DNA from: Pseudoroseicyclus tamaricis
Lineage (GTDB): Bacteria; Pseudomonadota; Alphaproteobacteria; Rhodobacterales; Rhodobacteraceae
DNA: 64,000 nucleotides
NCBI RefSeq assembly: GCF_012070395.1
Contig: NZ_JAAFYS010000001.1
Location: 908,001 to 972,000 of the forward strand
Direction of reading: 5' to 3'
Part shown: positions 7,718-17,594 of the stretch, in pieces
How the letters are laid out: the number at the start of each line of letters is the position of its first letter
Numbering within the stretch: position 1 is the first letter of the stretch
Made by a program: the position numbers and the translations under genes
The notes under the pieces: model-generated
Told to the model about the DNA's origin: nothing
Databases searched by the model: none
What the model saw: only the letters and a program-made list of their open reading frames with translations

Positions 7718-9481
7718 CTACTCCCAGCAGCTCACCAGCACCGTCACGTCTCCCGCGTGGCGGGTGAGGCGCTCGGGGGAGACGGGGGTGGCGCGGGTCT
7801 CGGCGACGGGGGTGACGCCGACCGATTGGAGCGCCGGAAGGATGGCGTCCGTCTCCACCAGGAAGCTGACGTCGGCGGGCAGCTCGGTGCCGCCGGGCGC
7901 CGCCGGCTCCGTCAGCATGCCCAGCACCGCGCCCGTGCCGTCGAAGACCGGGCCGCCGGAATCGCCCGGCTCGGCGGCGAGGGATAGGCGCTTGAGGTCC
8001 TCCTCGCCGTTCAGCCCGCGGATGTCCGCCAGCTCGCCGAAGGTCAGCGCCGGGGTCGCCAGCACGCCGCCGAAGGGGAAGCCGGCCACGGCGACCTCGT
8101 CGCCGATCAGTGGCACGCCCGTCTGAAACGCCGCCACCGAGAGCGGCGCCAGCGGTGTCCGCGGGCGCAGCAGCGCCAGCCCCCGGCCCGGGTCGCTCGC
8201 CGCCACCTCGGCATCCGTCCCGTCGATGGAGACGGCGCCGCAGCCCTCCACGGCCGCCGCCGTCGTCAGCACCGCGCCATCCTCGGAGATAAAGAAACCG
8301 GTCCTCGTGCGCAGCGGCTGGCGCACCGCGAGGCCGGAGACGAGGTCGATCGCCTGGTCCTCGCCCGGGGGCGCCACGGCCTGGTCGAGCACGCCGGGTA
8401 TGCGGGTGAAGGTCGGGCGGATCTCGGAGAGGATACGCGTGAAGCGCTCCTCGTCGCCGGCGATCCAGAGGAGGGCGAAGCCCTTGATCTGCCCGTCCTC
8501 GTGCCACGCCTCGACGAAGGAGTGCCGATCCGGACCCACACCCTCGACGGTGAAGTGGGTGGCATCGCGCGAGCGGGGGCCCTCCGGCGGGATGACCTCC
8601 AGCGTCTGCATGATCTCGTAGAGGCCGAAGAACCGGTCCTGGTCTCCCGGCTGGCTGATGAGCAGCATCTCCACCGGCAGATCCGGGCTCGCCGGCTCGT
8701 AGCGGGCGAAGGGGGGCGCGTAGTCGGCGAAGGTGACGGCGCCGCGGGGCATGACCATCTCGATCCCCGCCTGCGCGTCGCGGACTCGGCCGAGATCCAT
8801 GCCGTCGAAGACGGCGTTGTAATCGGCGAAGAGCGCGGTGCGCTGGGACGTGGTGAGCACGCCCGTCGCCTCGAAGCCCTTCGACTGCTGCCAGGCGGAC
8901 ATCGAGCCGCGGGTGCCGCGGCCGAAGGCGCCGTCGATGGGGCCGTCGTAGAAGCCGGCCCAGCGGAGCGCCACCTGCAGCTCCTGCCGCTCGGGCCCGG
9001 TGAGCCGTGCCTCGCTCTGGCGCGCCTCGGCCGGGGTCTCGTCGGGAGCGGGCTGCGGCTCTGCCGGCTCGGCGACCTGCGGCTCCTCTGCCGACGGCGT
9101 CGCGCCCTCGGCGGGCGTCACGCCCTCGGGCAGGGGCTGGGCCACCTGCGAGGCGCCGACGCCGATGGGCCAGAACTGCTGGCGGTAATTGCTGCCGGTG
9201 GCGATGAAGCTGTCGTTGGGGATGGCGCCGGAGGAGCGCAGCTGCCCCAGCACCGTCTGCGCATCGGGGCGCGTGTAGGGGCCGATGGCGATGCCGTACC
9301 AGCCGGAGGCGAGCGCGTAGCCCACCACGTCCGGCAGCGTGGCGGCATACTCGCGCACCCGCGCCTCGGCGGAGGACAGGGTCGGCCGCGCCTCCACCTG
9401 CACCCAGACACTCTCCTGCGCCATCGCGCCGCCCGCCGCACCCAGAGCCCACAGAAGGGCCGTCACCCGCAATCTCTTCAC
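7718..9481 (-). CDS. secreted peptidoglycan-binding protein with degenerate trypsin-like domain
   Basis: 587 residues. A signal peptide ([23 protein letters not shown]) leads to a SPOR-like region (about 25-105), an acidic Pro/Glu linker, a PG_binding_1 domain (about 160-225, [20 protein letters not shown]) and a C-terminal trypsin-like domain (about 385-560). The serine motif GDSGGP is present (Ser508), but the position expected to be the catalytic His reads TTAAAVEGC (Ala409) and the expected Asp reads RGLALL (Gly434). The domain is therefore probably not a protease but a binding or sensing fold. It should act in the periplasm on cell-wall material. Transcribed away from glyQ. Confidence 0.75.
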   Translation of the reverse strand: MKRLRVTALLWALGAAGGAMAQESVWVQVEARPTLSSAEARVREYAATLPDVVGYALASGWYGIAIGPYTRPDAQTVLGQLRSSGAIPNDSFIATGSNYRQQFWPIGVGASQVAQPLPEGVTPAEGATPSAEEPQVAEPAEPQPAPDETPAEARQSEARLTGPERQELQVALRWAGFYDGPIDGAFGRGTRGSMSAWQQSKGFEATGVLTTSQRTALFADYNAVFDGMDLGRVRDAQAGIEMVMPRGAVTFADYAPPFARYEPASPDLPVEMLLISQPGDQDRFFGLYEIMQTLEVIPPEGPRSRDATHFTVEGVGPDRHSFVEAWHEDGQIKGFALLWIAGDEERFTRILSEIRPTFTRIPGVLDQAVAPPGEDQAIDLVSGLAVRQPLRTRTGFFISEDGAVLTTAAAVEGCGAVSIDGTDAEVAASDPGRGLALLRPRTPLAPLSVAAFQTGVPLIGDEVAVAGFPFGGVLATPALTFGELADIRGLNGEEDLKRLSLAAEPGDSGGPVFDGTGAVLGMLTEPAAPGGTELPADVSFLVETDAILPALQSVGVTPVAETRATPVSPERLTRHAGDVTVLVSCWE

Positions 9482-9592
9482 GTCACCATATCTCGCGCTG
9501 CCTTCGCCGTTCTGCCCCCTTTAGCGGCGCCGACGGGGCCTCGCACCCGAAATTGCCGTGTGCGCGGCCGATTGGCCCCCGGCGTGGCGCGA

Positions 9593-9621
9593 TTGACCCG
9601 TCCGCCCGGGGGGACTATCCC
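9593..9621 (+). promoter_or_regulatory. candidate sigma70-type promoter of glyQ operon
   Basis: TTGACC at 9593-9598, 17 bases, then TATCCC at 9616-9621, about 26 bases ahead of the glyQ start. The -35 is good and the -10 weak, as is common in high-GC rhodobacteria. By inspection only. Confidence 0.4.
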
Positions 9622-9646
9622 CCGCCCGTCACCGAGGAGCATGGAC

Positions 9647-10564
9647 ATGGCCGACCGCCCAAGGAGCTTTCAGGAGATCATCCTGCGCCTGCAGACCTAC
9701 TGGTCGGGCCAGGGCTGCGCGATCCTGCAGCCCTACGACATGGAGGTCGGCGCCGGCACCTTCCACCCGGCCACGACGCTGCGTGCGCTGGGCGACAGGG
9801 CCTGGGCCGCGGCCTACGTGCAGCCCTCGCGCCGCCCGACCGACGGGCGCTACGGCGAGAACCCGAACCGGCTCCAGCACTACTACCAGTACCAGGTGAT
9901 CCTGAAGCCCTCGCCGCCCGACCTGCAGGCGCTCTACCTCGGCTCCCTCGAGGCCATCGGCATCGACATGGCCAACCATGACATCCGCTTCGTCGAGGAT
10001 GACTGGGAGAGCCCGACGCTCGGCGCCTGGGGCCTCGGCTGGGAGGTCTGGTGCGACGGGATGGAGGTGAGCCAGTTCACCTACTTCCAGCAGGTCGGCG
10101 GCCACGATTGCCACCCCGTCTCTGGCGAGCTGACCTACGGGCTGGAGCGGCTGGCCATGTACGTGCTCGGCGCCGAGCACGTGATGGAGATGCCGTTCAA
10201 CGACCCGCAGTCGCCCATCCCGCTGACCTATGGCGACATCTTCCGCCAGACGGAGGAGGAGTATTCCCGCCACAACTTTGATGCGGCGGATACGGAGAAG
10301 CTGCTGGGCGATTTCGAGCGGGCGGAGGCGGAGTGCCACGCTCTCCTCTCCCTGCCGGAGGAGGACCCGAAGACGGGCAAGCGCATCGTCCTCGCTCACC
10401 CGGCCTATGACCAGTGCATCAAGGCCAGCCACATCTTCAACCTGCTCGACGCGCGGGGCGTGATCTCCGTCACCGAGCGGCAGGCCTATATCGGCCGGGT
10501 GCGGGCGCTGGCGAAGGCCTGCGCTGACGCCTTCGTCACCACGGACGCGGCGAAGGCCGCCTGA
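9647..10564 (+). CDS. glyQ: glycine--tRNA ligase alpha subunit
   Basis: Alpha chain of the bacterial alpha2beta2 glycyl-tRNA synthetase; carries the class II aminoacylation core. 305 residues. Seen: [31 protein letters not shown] split over the N-terminus, [31 protein letters not shown] and the motif 3-like [12 protein letters not shown]. Two ATGs lie six bases apart; GAGGAG at 9634-9639 is well spaced for the second (9647), so MADRPRSF is chosen. It is the first gene of a glyQ-DUF6446-glyS operon. Confidence 0.97.
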   Translation: MADRPRSFQEIILRLQTYWSGQGCAILQPYDMEVGAGTFHPATTLRALGDRAWAAAYVQPSRRPTDGRYGENPNRLQHYYQYQVILKPSPPDLQALYLGSLEAIGIDMANHDIRFVEDDWESPTLGAWGLGWEVWCDGMEVSQFTYFQQVGGHDCHPVSGELTYGLERLAMYVLGAEHVMEMPFNDPQSPIPLTYGDIFRQTEEEYSRHNFDAADTEKLLGDFERAEAECHALLSLPEEDPKTGKRIVLAHPAYDQCIKASHIFNLLDARGVISVTERQAYIGRVRALAKACADAFVTTDAAKAA

Positions 10565-10567
10565 CGC

Positions 10568-11089
10568 ATGGCCCGTCTCGCCATCCTGTTGATGCTGGTC
10601 GTCGCCGCCGCCGTCGGGCTCGGAATGTGGTACCTGCAGACGCGGGCCTTCTACTTCGAGGTCGGCCCCGAGGTTGCAGAAGTGCAATTGACGGAGCTCG
10701 CGACCGGCCAGCCCGTGCCAGTGACGTTCGAAAATTACCAGGGGATCGACGCCGACTCCTCCCCCATCCGCTACCGCGCCTGCTTCCAGCTGCCCGAGGG
10801 CATCGCGCTCGGCGCCTTCCAGCCCTATCCCGCCGCGGAGCCGCTGACCGGCCCCCGCTGGTTCGATTGCTACGACGCCAACCAGGTGGGCGACGACATC
10901 GAGGAGGGGCTGGCGACGCCGCTCCTCGGGCAGGGCGACATCGAGTACGGCGTCGACCGCGTCGTCGCCGTCTACCCCGACGGCCGGGCGATGTCCTGGC
11001 ACCAGATCAACCCCTGCGGCGCCGCCGTCTACGATGGCGAGCCGGCGCCGGAAGGCTGCCCGCCCCCGCCCGAGGAGTATGTCCGATGA
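10568..11089 (+). CDS. DUF6446-type small membrane-anchored protein
   Basis: 173 residues with one N-terminal hydrophobic segment (LAILLMLVVAAAVGLGMWYL) acting as anchor or uncleaved signal, then a periplasmic domain containing YRACFQLPEG, PRWFDCYDAN and NPCGAAVYDGE. Several Cys may form disulfides. The family, with this position between glyQ and glyS, is recalled as a feature of Rhodobacterales. It starts 3 bases after glyQ and overlaps glyS by four bases (ATGA), so it is made with the synthetase, yet nothing in its sequence suggests a role in aminoacylation. Function unknown. Confidence 0.75.
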   Translation: MARLAILLMLVVAAAVGLGMWYLQTRAFYFEVGPEVAEVQLTELATGQPVPVTFENYQGIDADSSPIRYRACFQLPEGIALGAFQPYPAAEPLTGPRWFDCYDANQVGDDIEEGLATPLLGQGDIEYGVDRVVAVYPDGRAMSWHQINPCGAAVYDGEPAPEGCPPPPEEYVR

Positions 11090-13143
11090 AAGAGCTGCTG
11101 ATCGAGCTGTTCAGCGAGGAAATCCCGGCGCGGATGCAGGGCAAGGCCTCGGGCGACCTCAAGACGCTCGTCACGGACGGCCTCGTCGAGGCCGGGCTCA
11201 CCTATGCCTCCGCCGCCGCCTTCGCGACGCCGCGCCGGCTGGCGCTCGTCATCGAGGGGCTGAGCGAGGCGAGCCAGGAGAGCCGGGAGGAGCGCAAGGG
11301 CCCCAAGGTCGGCGCGCCCGAGAAGGCCATCGAGGGCTTCCTGCGCTCCACCGGGCTCACGATGGACGACCTGCAGGTGCGCCCCGACAAGAAGGGCGAG
11401 GCCTACTTCGCCACCATCGTCACCCCTGGCCGCGGCGCTGCGGAGATCGTCGCCGAGGTGCTGGAGAAGACCATCCGCACTTTCCCGTGGCCCAAGTCGA
11501 TGCGCTGGGGCTCGGGGAGCCTGCGCTGGGTGCGGCCGCTCCATTCCATCCTCTGCGTCCTCTCCGACGAGGGCGGCGCCGAGGTGGTGCCGCTGGAGCT
11601 GGACGGGCTGGTCGCGGGTGACCGCACGCAAGGCCACCGCTTCATGGGGCCGGCGGCCTTTTCCGCCCAGTCCTTTGAGGATTACGAGGCGAAGCTGAAG
11701 ACCGCCCGCGTCATCCTGCGCCCCGATGCGCGGGCCGAGGCGATCTGGCACGACGCCACCCACCTCGCCTTCGCCAAGGGGCTGGAGGTGGTGGAGGACA
11801 ATGGCCTCCTCGCCGAGGTCGCCGGGCTCGTCGAGTGGCCGGTGGTGCTGATGGGCGGCATCGAGGATGAGTTTCTCGGCCTGCCGCCGGAGGTGCTGCA
11901 GACCTCGATGAAGGAGCACCAGAAGTTCTTCTCGGTGAAGAACCCAAAGACGGGCCGCATCGAGGCCTGGGTCACCGTCGCCAATATCGAGGCAGAGGAT
12001 GGCGGCGCCGCCATCCTCGCCGGTAATTCCCGCGTCCTGCGCGCCCGCCTGTCGGACGCGAAGTTCTTCTGGGACAATGACCTGCGCGAGATCCGTGACC
12101 GCGGCCTCGCCGGCATGGCCGAGGGGCTGGCCAACGTCACCTTCCAGTCGAAGCTGGGCAGTCAAGCCGACCGCGTGGCGCGGATCGAGGCGCTGGCCCG
12201 CCTCATCGCGCCCATGGTCGGCGCCGAGGCGGAGCAGGCGGCCGAGGCGGCCCGCATCGCCAAGGCGGACCTGCGCTCCGAGATGGTCGGCGAGTTTCCC
12301 GAGCTGCAGGGCCTCATGGGCCGCTACTACGCCGCCGAAGGCGGCCATGCGCCCGAGGTCGCCGCCGCCGTGCAGGAACATTACGCCCCCCTCGGCCCGT
12401 CGGACGATGTGCCCACCGCCCCCGTCTCCGTCGCGCTGGCGCTGGCCGACAAGCTCGACACTTTGGCGGGCTTCTGGGCGATCGACGAGAAGCCGACCGG
12501 CTCGAAGGACCCGTTCGCCCTCCGCCGCGCGGCGCTCGGCGTGATCCGCCTGATCCTCGCGAACGACCTGCGCCTGCCGCTCGACGAGCTGATCGGGCAG
12601 GCGAACCGCGGCGCGGACATGGCCGATCTGATGCGCTTCTTCCATGAGCGGCTGAAGGTGCACCTGCGCGATGCCGGCGTGCCCCACGACGTGATCGACG
12701 CCTGCCTCACCAAGGAATCGGCGGATCTCGCCCTCGTCACCGCCCGCGCCAAGGCGCTGGCCGACGTGCTGAAGACGGATGACGGCGAGAACCTCGTGCA
12801 GGGCTTCAAGCGCGCCAACAACATCCTCTCGCAGGCAGAGGCCGCCGACGGGGTGGAATATTCCTTCGGCGCCGATCCCAAGTTCGCCGAGGAGGCGGAG
12901 GAAAAGGCCCTCTTCGCCGCCCTCGACGCGGCGGAGGCGAAGATCACCCCGGCGCTGGAGGCGGAGGATTACGCCGCCGCCATGTCCGCCATGGCTGCCC
13001 TCCGCGCGCCGATCGACGCCTTCTTCGAGGCGGTGCAGGTGAATGCCGACAACCAGCTCCTGCGCCGCAACCGCCTGAACCTGCTCAGCCGCATCCGCAG
13101 CGTCTGCCTCGCGGCCGCCGATCTGACCCGTCTGGAAGGGTGA
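11086..13143 (+). CDS. glyS: glycine--tRNA ligase beta subunit
   Basis: Beta chain of the heterotetrameric glycyl-tRNA synthetase, which binds tRNA and is needed for activity. 685 residues, normal length. Seen: N-terminal LLIELFSEEIPARMQ, FPWPKSMRWGSGSLRWVRPL, GHRFMGP, LQTSMKEHQKFFSV, the HD-like LADKLDTLAGFWAI and DPFALRRAALGVIR, and a C-terminal anticodon-binding DALR-like region ending LNLLSRIRSVCLAAADLTRLEG. The ATG overlaps the stop of the DUF6446 gene. Confidence 0.97.
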   Translation: MKELLIELFSEEIPARMQGKASGDLKTLVTDGLVEAGLTYASAAAFATPRRLALVIEGLSEASQESREERKGPKVGAPEKAIEGFLRSTGLTMDDLQVRPDKKGEAYFATIVTPGRGAAEIVAEVLEKTIRTFPWPKSMRWGSGSLRWVRPLHSILCVLSDEGGAEVVPLELDGLVAGDRTQGHRFMGPAAFSAQSFEDYEAKLKTARVILRPDARAEAIWHDATHLAFAKGLEVVEDNGLLAEVAGLVEWPVVLMGGIEDEFLGLPPEVLQTSMKEHQKFFSVKNPKTGRIEAWVTVANIEAEDGGAAILAGNSRVLRARLSDAKFFWDNDLREIRDRGLAGMAEGLANVTFQSKLGSQADRVARIEALARLIAPMVGAEAEQAAEAARIAKADLRSEMVGEFPELQGLMGRYYAAEGGHAPEVAAAVQEHYAPLGPSDDVPTAPVSVALALADKLDTLAGFWAIDEKPTGSKDPFALRRAALGVIRLILANDLRLPLDELIGQANRGADMADLMRFFHERLKVHLRDAGVPHDVIDACLTKESADLALVTARAKALADVLKTDDGENLVQGFKRANNILSQAEAADGVEYSFGADPKFAEEAEEKALFAALDAAEAKITPALEAEDYAAAMSAMAALRAPIDAFFEAVQVNADNQLLRRNRLNLLSRIRSVCLAAADLTRLEG

Positions 13144-13195
13144 GCTTGATCGGCGGGCGCGAAGGCGTAAGGTGCCCGGGGAGGACCATGCCGCA

Positions 13196-15748
13196 ATGCA
13201 GCAACACGCGCGGTTCGAGACGGTCACGCTGATCACGCCGACGGCGCGCATGGCGCCGTCCGTGCATGGCGGCCGGGCGAAGTGCCTGCAGCGGCTGGTG
13301 CGCCTCGGCTTCAACGTGCCCACCACCGTCGCCCTCTCCTTCGACGCCGTGCACGAGATCGCCCTCGGCAAGGCGCCGCCCGTGGCGGAGATCCTGGAGC
13401 CCTTCGGTCCGGCGCCGCTCCTCTGCGTGCGCCCCTCCAGCCAGGACCAGGACTGGGGCGGCCCCTCGGCCATCCTCAATATCGGCATGAACGATGCCCG
13501 ACACGCCCGGCTCTGCGAAAGCATCGGCGAGGAGGCGGCCAACGCGCTCTACCTGCGCTTCATCCAGTCCTACGCCGAGCATGTCGCCCGGCTGGATCCG
13601 GATCTCTTCCACCTCCCCGACACGCCCACGGCAGAGGCCGTCGCCGCCATGCGCGCCCTCTACGAGGAGGAGATGGAGGAGCCGTTCCCCGACACGCCCG
13701 AGGTGCAGCTGGCCGAGGTGCTCCGATCCATGGCCCGCGCGTGGAAGGGCACCTCGGCCCGGCTGCTGCGCCAGTCGAAGGGCGCGCCGGCGGATGCCGG
13801 GCTCGGCCTCGTCGTGCAGGCGCTGGCGCTGGGCGTGGGGCCGGGGGAGAGCGGCTCGGGCGTCATCGCCTTCGTGAACTCCGAGACGGGGGAGCCGCAG
13901 ATCACCGGGCGCTACCTGCGCCAGAGCCAAGGGCGCGAGGCGCTTTCCGTCTCCTCCGGGGCGCTCTACATCACCCGCGACGCGCGCGGCAAATCGCTGG
14001 AGGAGGAGGCGCCGGAGGCCTTCGCGGAGTTGGTGGCGGCGGGCGAGCTCTCCCGCATCCGCCTGCGCGAAGAGATGCAGGTGGAGTTCACCATCGATTC
14101 GGGCCGCGTCGCCATCCTCGATGCCGTCCGCCTGCCGCGCGGCCCCCGCGCCGCTGTGAAGATCGCGGTGGAGCTGGCCAGCGACGGCATCATCGCCCGC
14201 GACGAGGCGGTGATGCGCGTGCCGGCCAGCGCGCTGACGGCGCTCCTCCACCCGCAGGTGGACCCGGGCGCAAGGCGAGACGTCGTCGCTCGCGGCATCG
14301 CCGCCTCCCCCGGCGCCGCGACGGGACGCCTCGTGCTGACGGCGCAGGAGGCGCAGGAGGGCGAGGCGAGGGGCGAGCCCTGCATCCTCATCCGCCGCGA
14401 GACCTCGCCGGAGGATATCCGCGGTATGCAGGCGGCGGAGGGGATCATCACCATCCGCGGCGGCATGACCTCTCACGCCGCGGTCATCGGCAGGGGCATC
14501 GGCCTGCCTTGCGTCGTGGGGGCAGGGGACCTCTCCATCGACCGGCAAGGCCATGTGCAGGCGCCCGGCGGGCGGGTGCTCAAGCCCGGCGACTGGGTGA
14601 CGATCGACGGCTCCACCGGGGAGATCCTCGCGGGCGAGGCGAAGCTGATCGAGGCGGGGATGGATGACAGCTTCCGCACCCTCCTCACCTGGGCAGACCA
14701 GCACCGCGACATCGGCGTGCGTGCCAATGCCGATACGCCGGGAGACGCGCAGGTGGCCCGCCGCTTCGAGGCCGAGGGCATCGGCCTCTGCCGGACCGAG
14801 CACATGTTCTTCGAGGACGGGCGCATCGGGCTGATGCGCGAGGTCATCTTCTCCGAGACGGAGGAGGAGAGCAAAGCCGTCCTCTCCCGCCTGCTGCCCC
14901 TGCAGCGCGGCGATTTTATCCGCCTGTTCGAGATCATGCAGGGCCAGCCGGTCTGCATCCGCCTCTTCGATCCGCCGCTGCACGAGTTCCTGCCCACCGA
15001 CAAGCGCGGGCTGAAGGACATGGCCGAAGGGCTGGGCAAGCCCTTCGCCGACGTGCAGGCGCGGGTGGAGGCGCTGACGGAATACAACCCGATGCTGGGG
15101 ATGCGGGGCGTGCGCCTCGGCATCGCCGTGCCGCAGATCTACGAGATGCAGGCCCGCGCCATCTTCGAGGCCGCCATCGAGGCGGGGCGCGCCGGCGAAC
15201 CGGTGGTGCCGGAGATTATGATCCCCCTCGTCTCCGCCGCCAAGGAGGTCGAGGTGGTCAAGGGAATGGTCGAGGCGGTGGCCGCCGCCGTCCGCTCCGA
15301 GACCGGCGCCACCTTCGACTACCGCCTCGGCGTGATGGTGGAGACGCCGCGCGCTGCGCTGCGCGCCGCCGACATCGCCGCCCATGCCAGCTTCCTCTCC
15401 TTCGGCACCAACGACCTGACGCAGATGGCCTATGGCCTCAGCCGGGATGACGCGGGCCGCTTCATGGGCGCCTACGTCCGCCGCGGCGTCTACGAGGAAG
15501 ACCCCTTCCACCTGCTCGACGTCGAGGGGGTGGGGGAGCTGCTGCAGATCGGCGCTGCCCGCGGCCGCGCCACCCGGCCGGACATCACCGTGGCGATCTG
15601 CGGGGAGCATGGCGGCAGCCCGCGCGCCATCGAGTTCTGCCGGGGGGAGCGATTCACCTATGTCTCCTGCTCGCCCTACCGGGTGCCCGTGGCGCGCCTG
15701 TCGGCGGCCCAGCTGGCCATCGCGGAGCGCCAGGCGCGGAGCAATTAG
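13196..15748 (+). CDS. PEP-utilising enzyme related to pyruvate phosphate dikinase
   Basis: 850 residues from the ATG preceded by GGGAGGA. The swivelling phosphohistidine domain is clear (GGMTSHAAVIGRG, catalytic His), as is the PEP/pyruvate barrel (GLCRTEHMFFE, PLHEFLPT, NPMLGMRGVRLG, GVMVETPRA, SFGTNDLTQMAYGLSRDD, AICGEHGG). The N-terminal nucleotide-binding part is unusual: the standard dikinase start GGKGANLAEM is replaced by a HGGRAKCLQRLVRLGFNVP segment and the SVRSGA stretch by CVRPSSQDQDWGG. It may be a true PPDK variant or a paralogue acting on another phosphate acceptor. It follows glyS by 52 bases, an arrangement I recall from other rhodobacteria. Confidence 0.75.
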   Translation: MQQHARFETVTLITPTARMAPSVHGGRAKCLQRLVRLGFNVPTTVALSFDAVHEIALGKAPPVAEILEPFGPAPLLCVRPSSQDQDWGGPSAILNIGMNDARHARLCESIGEEAANALYLRFIQSYAEHVARLDPDLFHLPDTPTAEAVAAMRALYEEEMEEPFPDTPEVQLAEVLRSMARAWKGTSARLLRQSKGAPADAGLGLVVQALALGVGPGESGSGVIAFVNSETGEPQITGRYLRQSQGREALSVSSGALYITRDARGKSLEEEAPEAFAELVAAGELSRIRLREEMQVEFTIDSGRVAILDAVRLPRGPRAAVKIAVELASDGIIARDEAVMRVPASALTALLHPQVDPGARRDVVARGIAASPGAATGRLVLTAQEAQEGEARGEPCILIRRETSPEDIRGMQAAEGIITIRGGMTSHAAVIGRGIGLPCVVGAGDLSIDRQGHVQAPGGRVLKPGDWVTIDGSTGEILAGEAKLIEAGMDDSFRTLLTWADQHRDIGVRANADTPGDAQVARRFEAEGIGLCRTEHMFFEDGRIGLMREVIFSETEEESKAVLSRLLPLQRGDFIRLFEIMQGQPVCIRLFDPPLHEFLPTDKRGLKDMAEGLGKPFADVQARVEALTEYNPMLGMRGVRLGIAVPQIYEMQARAIFEAAIEAGRAGEPVVPEIMIPLVSAAKEVEVVKGMVEAVAAAVRSETGATFDYRLGVMVETPRAALRAADIAAHASFLSFGTNDLTQMAYGLSRDDAGRFMGAYVRRGVYEEDPFHLLDVEGVGELLQIGAARGRATRPDITVAICGEHGGSPRAIEFCRGERFTYVSCSPYRVPVARLSAAQLAIAERQARSN

Positions 15749-15821
15749 GCGCTACGGGTTGTGGTTCTGGCCAATAAGTGCCGCTATTGATTGTAGTTTC
15801 TGTCAAAGTTTAGGCGAGATT

Positions 15822-15845
15822 CCGCCGGTTCCATCGCTCCGGCGG
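15822..15845. other. short hairpin in intergenic region
   Basis: CCGCCGG and CCGGCGG form a 7-bp stem around a 10-base loop. It lies in the 182-base gap between the PEP enzyme and the cell-wall hydrolase, in a stretch less GC-rich than the genes. No T-run follows, so a terminator is unproven. Confidence 0.3.
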
Positions 15846-15930
15846 GACCCGGATTCGACCTGTTAAGCCGCAGGGCCTAACCACGCCCTGCTCGCGCGGG
15901 GCAGACCGCGCCCGAGGGGATGACAGGACG

Positions 15931-16581
15931 ATGCAGCTCGCACAGGCGGGAATCCGGGCGCTGCGTGGCGCCTTTTTCATGCTGGCACTCATGGGGCCGG
16001 GGATCGCTTCGGCGGACGGACAGCTGGCCGGCCAGCTCTCCGACCTCATGGGGCAGGAGCGTCAGGCGCTCTCGGCCACGCCCGAGGCGCGGCTGCTCGC
16101 CGTGACGGCACCCTCCGAGGACCGGCTCGCCGCGATGGGCGACCTCGCCTACACGGAGGCCTTCCTCACCCAGCTGCCCACCGCCTCCGGCGGCGCCGAG
16201 TGGCAGTGTCTGACAGAGGCGCTCTACTTCGAGGCGCGCGGCGAGAGCGCGCAGGGCCTCTTCGCGGTGGCCGAGGTGATCATGAACCGGGTCGATTCGG
16301 GGCGCTTCCCCGGCTCCGTCTGCGGGGTAATCCACCAGGGCACTGGCGCGCAGTACCAGTGCCAGTTCACCTATACCTGCGACGGCACGCCCGAAGTGGT
16401 GCACGAGCAGGCGGCATGGGCCCGCGTGGGCAAGGTCGCGCGGCTGATGCTCGACGGGGCCGACCGGGAGCTGACCAACGGCGCGACCTACTATCACACC
16501 ACCGCCGTGCGCCCCTCCTGGGCCCGCAGTTTCCCGCAGACGGCGCAGATCGGCGCCCATCTGTTCTATCGTCAGACCTGA
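15931..16581 (+). CDS. cell wall hydrolase (SleB/Hydrolase_2 family)
   Basis: 216 residues with a signal peptide (LRGAFFMLALMGPGIASADG). The C-terminal half is a Hydrolase_2 domain: CLTEALYFEARGES with the presumed catalytic Glu, AVAEVIMNRV, FPGSVCGVIHQG, CQFTYTCDG and a final ATYYHTTAVRPSWA. Four cysteines fit the disulfides seen in this secreted family. It should cut peptidoglycan as a lytic transglycosylase-like or N-acetylglucosaminidase-like enzyme. The last 10 bases overlap the end of the convergent rluD. Confidence 0.88.
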   Translation: MQLAQAGIRALRGAFFMLALMGPGIASADGQLAGQLSDLMGQERQALSATPEARLLAVTAPSEDRLAAMGDLAYTEAFLTQLPTASGGAEWQCLTEALYFEARGESAQGLFAVAEVIMNRVDSGRFPGSVCGVIHQGTGAQYQCQFTYTCDGTPEVVHEQAAWARVGKVARLMLDGADRELTNGATYYHTTAVRPSWARSFPQTAQIGAHLFYRQT

Positions 16582-17594
16582 GCGCGCAGCGCCGCCAGCA
16601 GTGCGGCGAAATCCTCCGGCGGCGCGGCGGTGAAGCTCATCCGCCCGCCCGCCGGATGCTCGAAGCCCAGCGACGCCGCGTGCAGCGCCTGCCGCGGGAA
16701 GGCATCGACGGCGGCGGCGAGCTCCGCCCCCAGCGCCTTCGCCGGCGCCTTGCGGCGGCCGCCATAGGTCGCATCCCCGACAAGAGCATGACCGATATGG
16801 GACATGTGCACGCGGATCTGGTGCGTGCGCCCCGTCTCCAGCCGGCAGTCGCAGAGGGCGAGGGAGGTGGGCGCGCCGAAGCGCTCCATCACCCGCACGC
16901 GGGTGACGGCGTGGCGCCCCTGGCTGAAGGAGACAGCCTGCCGCTGCCGGTCGGTCTTGTGCCGCCCGAGGAGGGACTGGATCTTCAGCACCTCGCCGCT
17001 CTCGAAGCTCGTCCCCTTGATGCCGTTCAGCCGCGGATCGCCCGGATCGGGCGCGCCGTGGCAGAGCGCGAGGTAGCTGCGCTCGACGCTGTGCGCCGCG
17101 AACTGGGCGGAGAGGGCGTGGTGCGCCCGGTCGGTCTTGGCGACGACGAGCAGGCCGGAGGTATCCTTGTCGATCCGGTGGACGATGCCGGGCCGCTTCT
17201 CCCCGCCGATCCCCGCAAGGCTGTCGCCGCAATGGGCGAGGAGGGCATTGACCAGCGTGCCGCCGGGGGAGCCGGGGGCGGGGTGGACGACCATGCCGGC
17301 GGGTTTGTCGAGGACGATGAGGTCGTCATCCTCGTGCAGGATCTCGAGCGGGATCGCCTCCGCCGCCGTCTCCACCTCGGCCGGGGCCTCGATCTCGATC
17401 TCCACCAGCGCGCCCTCGGCGACGGGCGCCTTGGGGGAGGGGGCGGGGGCGCCGTCGATCAGCACGGCGCCGTCGGCGAGAAGCCGGGCGAGGCGCGAGC
17501 GGGAGAGGGCCGCCTCCACTGGCACATCGCGGGCCAGCGCCCTATCAAGCCGGGCGGGGGGCTGAGGCCCGATGCGAAAGGTGAGGCGCGGCAT
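16572..17594 (-). CDS. rluD: 23S rRNA pseudouridine synthase, RluD-like
   Basis: 340 residues. N-terminal S4 RNA-binding domain (LDRALARDV, SRSRLARLLADGAVLIDG, residues about 15-80) followed by an RluA-family catalytic domain with VLDKPAGMVVHPAPG, the catalytic Asp in GIVHRIDKDTSGLLVVAK, CRLETGRTHQIRVHMSHIG and HPLVGD-like HALVGDATYGG. Architecture and C-terminus fit RluD better than RluC, so the expected targets are uridines of 23S helix 69. The start ATG, on the minus strand, shares two bases with the start codon of the divergent DUF6476 gene (GCATGC). Convergent overlap with the cell-wall hydrolase. Confidence 0.85.
   Translation of the reverse strand: MPRLTFRIGPQPPARLDRALARDVPVEAALSRSRLARLLADGAVLIDGAPAPSPKAPVAEGALVEIEIEAPAEVETAAEAIPLEILHEDDDLIVLDKPAGMVVHPAPGSPGGTLVNALLAHCGDSLAGIGGEKRPGIVHRIDKDTSGLLVVAKTDRAHHALSAQFAAHSVERSYLALCHGAPDPGDPRLNGIKGTSFESGEVLKIQSLLGRHKTDRQRQAVSFSQGRHAVTRVRVMERFGAPTSLALCDCRLETGRTHQIRVHMSHIGHALVGDATYGGRRKAPAKALGAELAAAVDAFPRQALHAASLGFEHPAGGRMSFTAAPPEDFAALLAALRAQV

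Noticed and set aside
13085-15610. Long open frame antisense to the PEP-utilising enzyme
   Set aside because: Same codon-bias shadow effect; no domain motif and no start site of quality.
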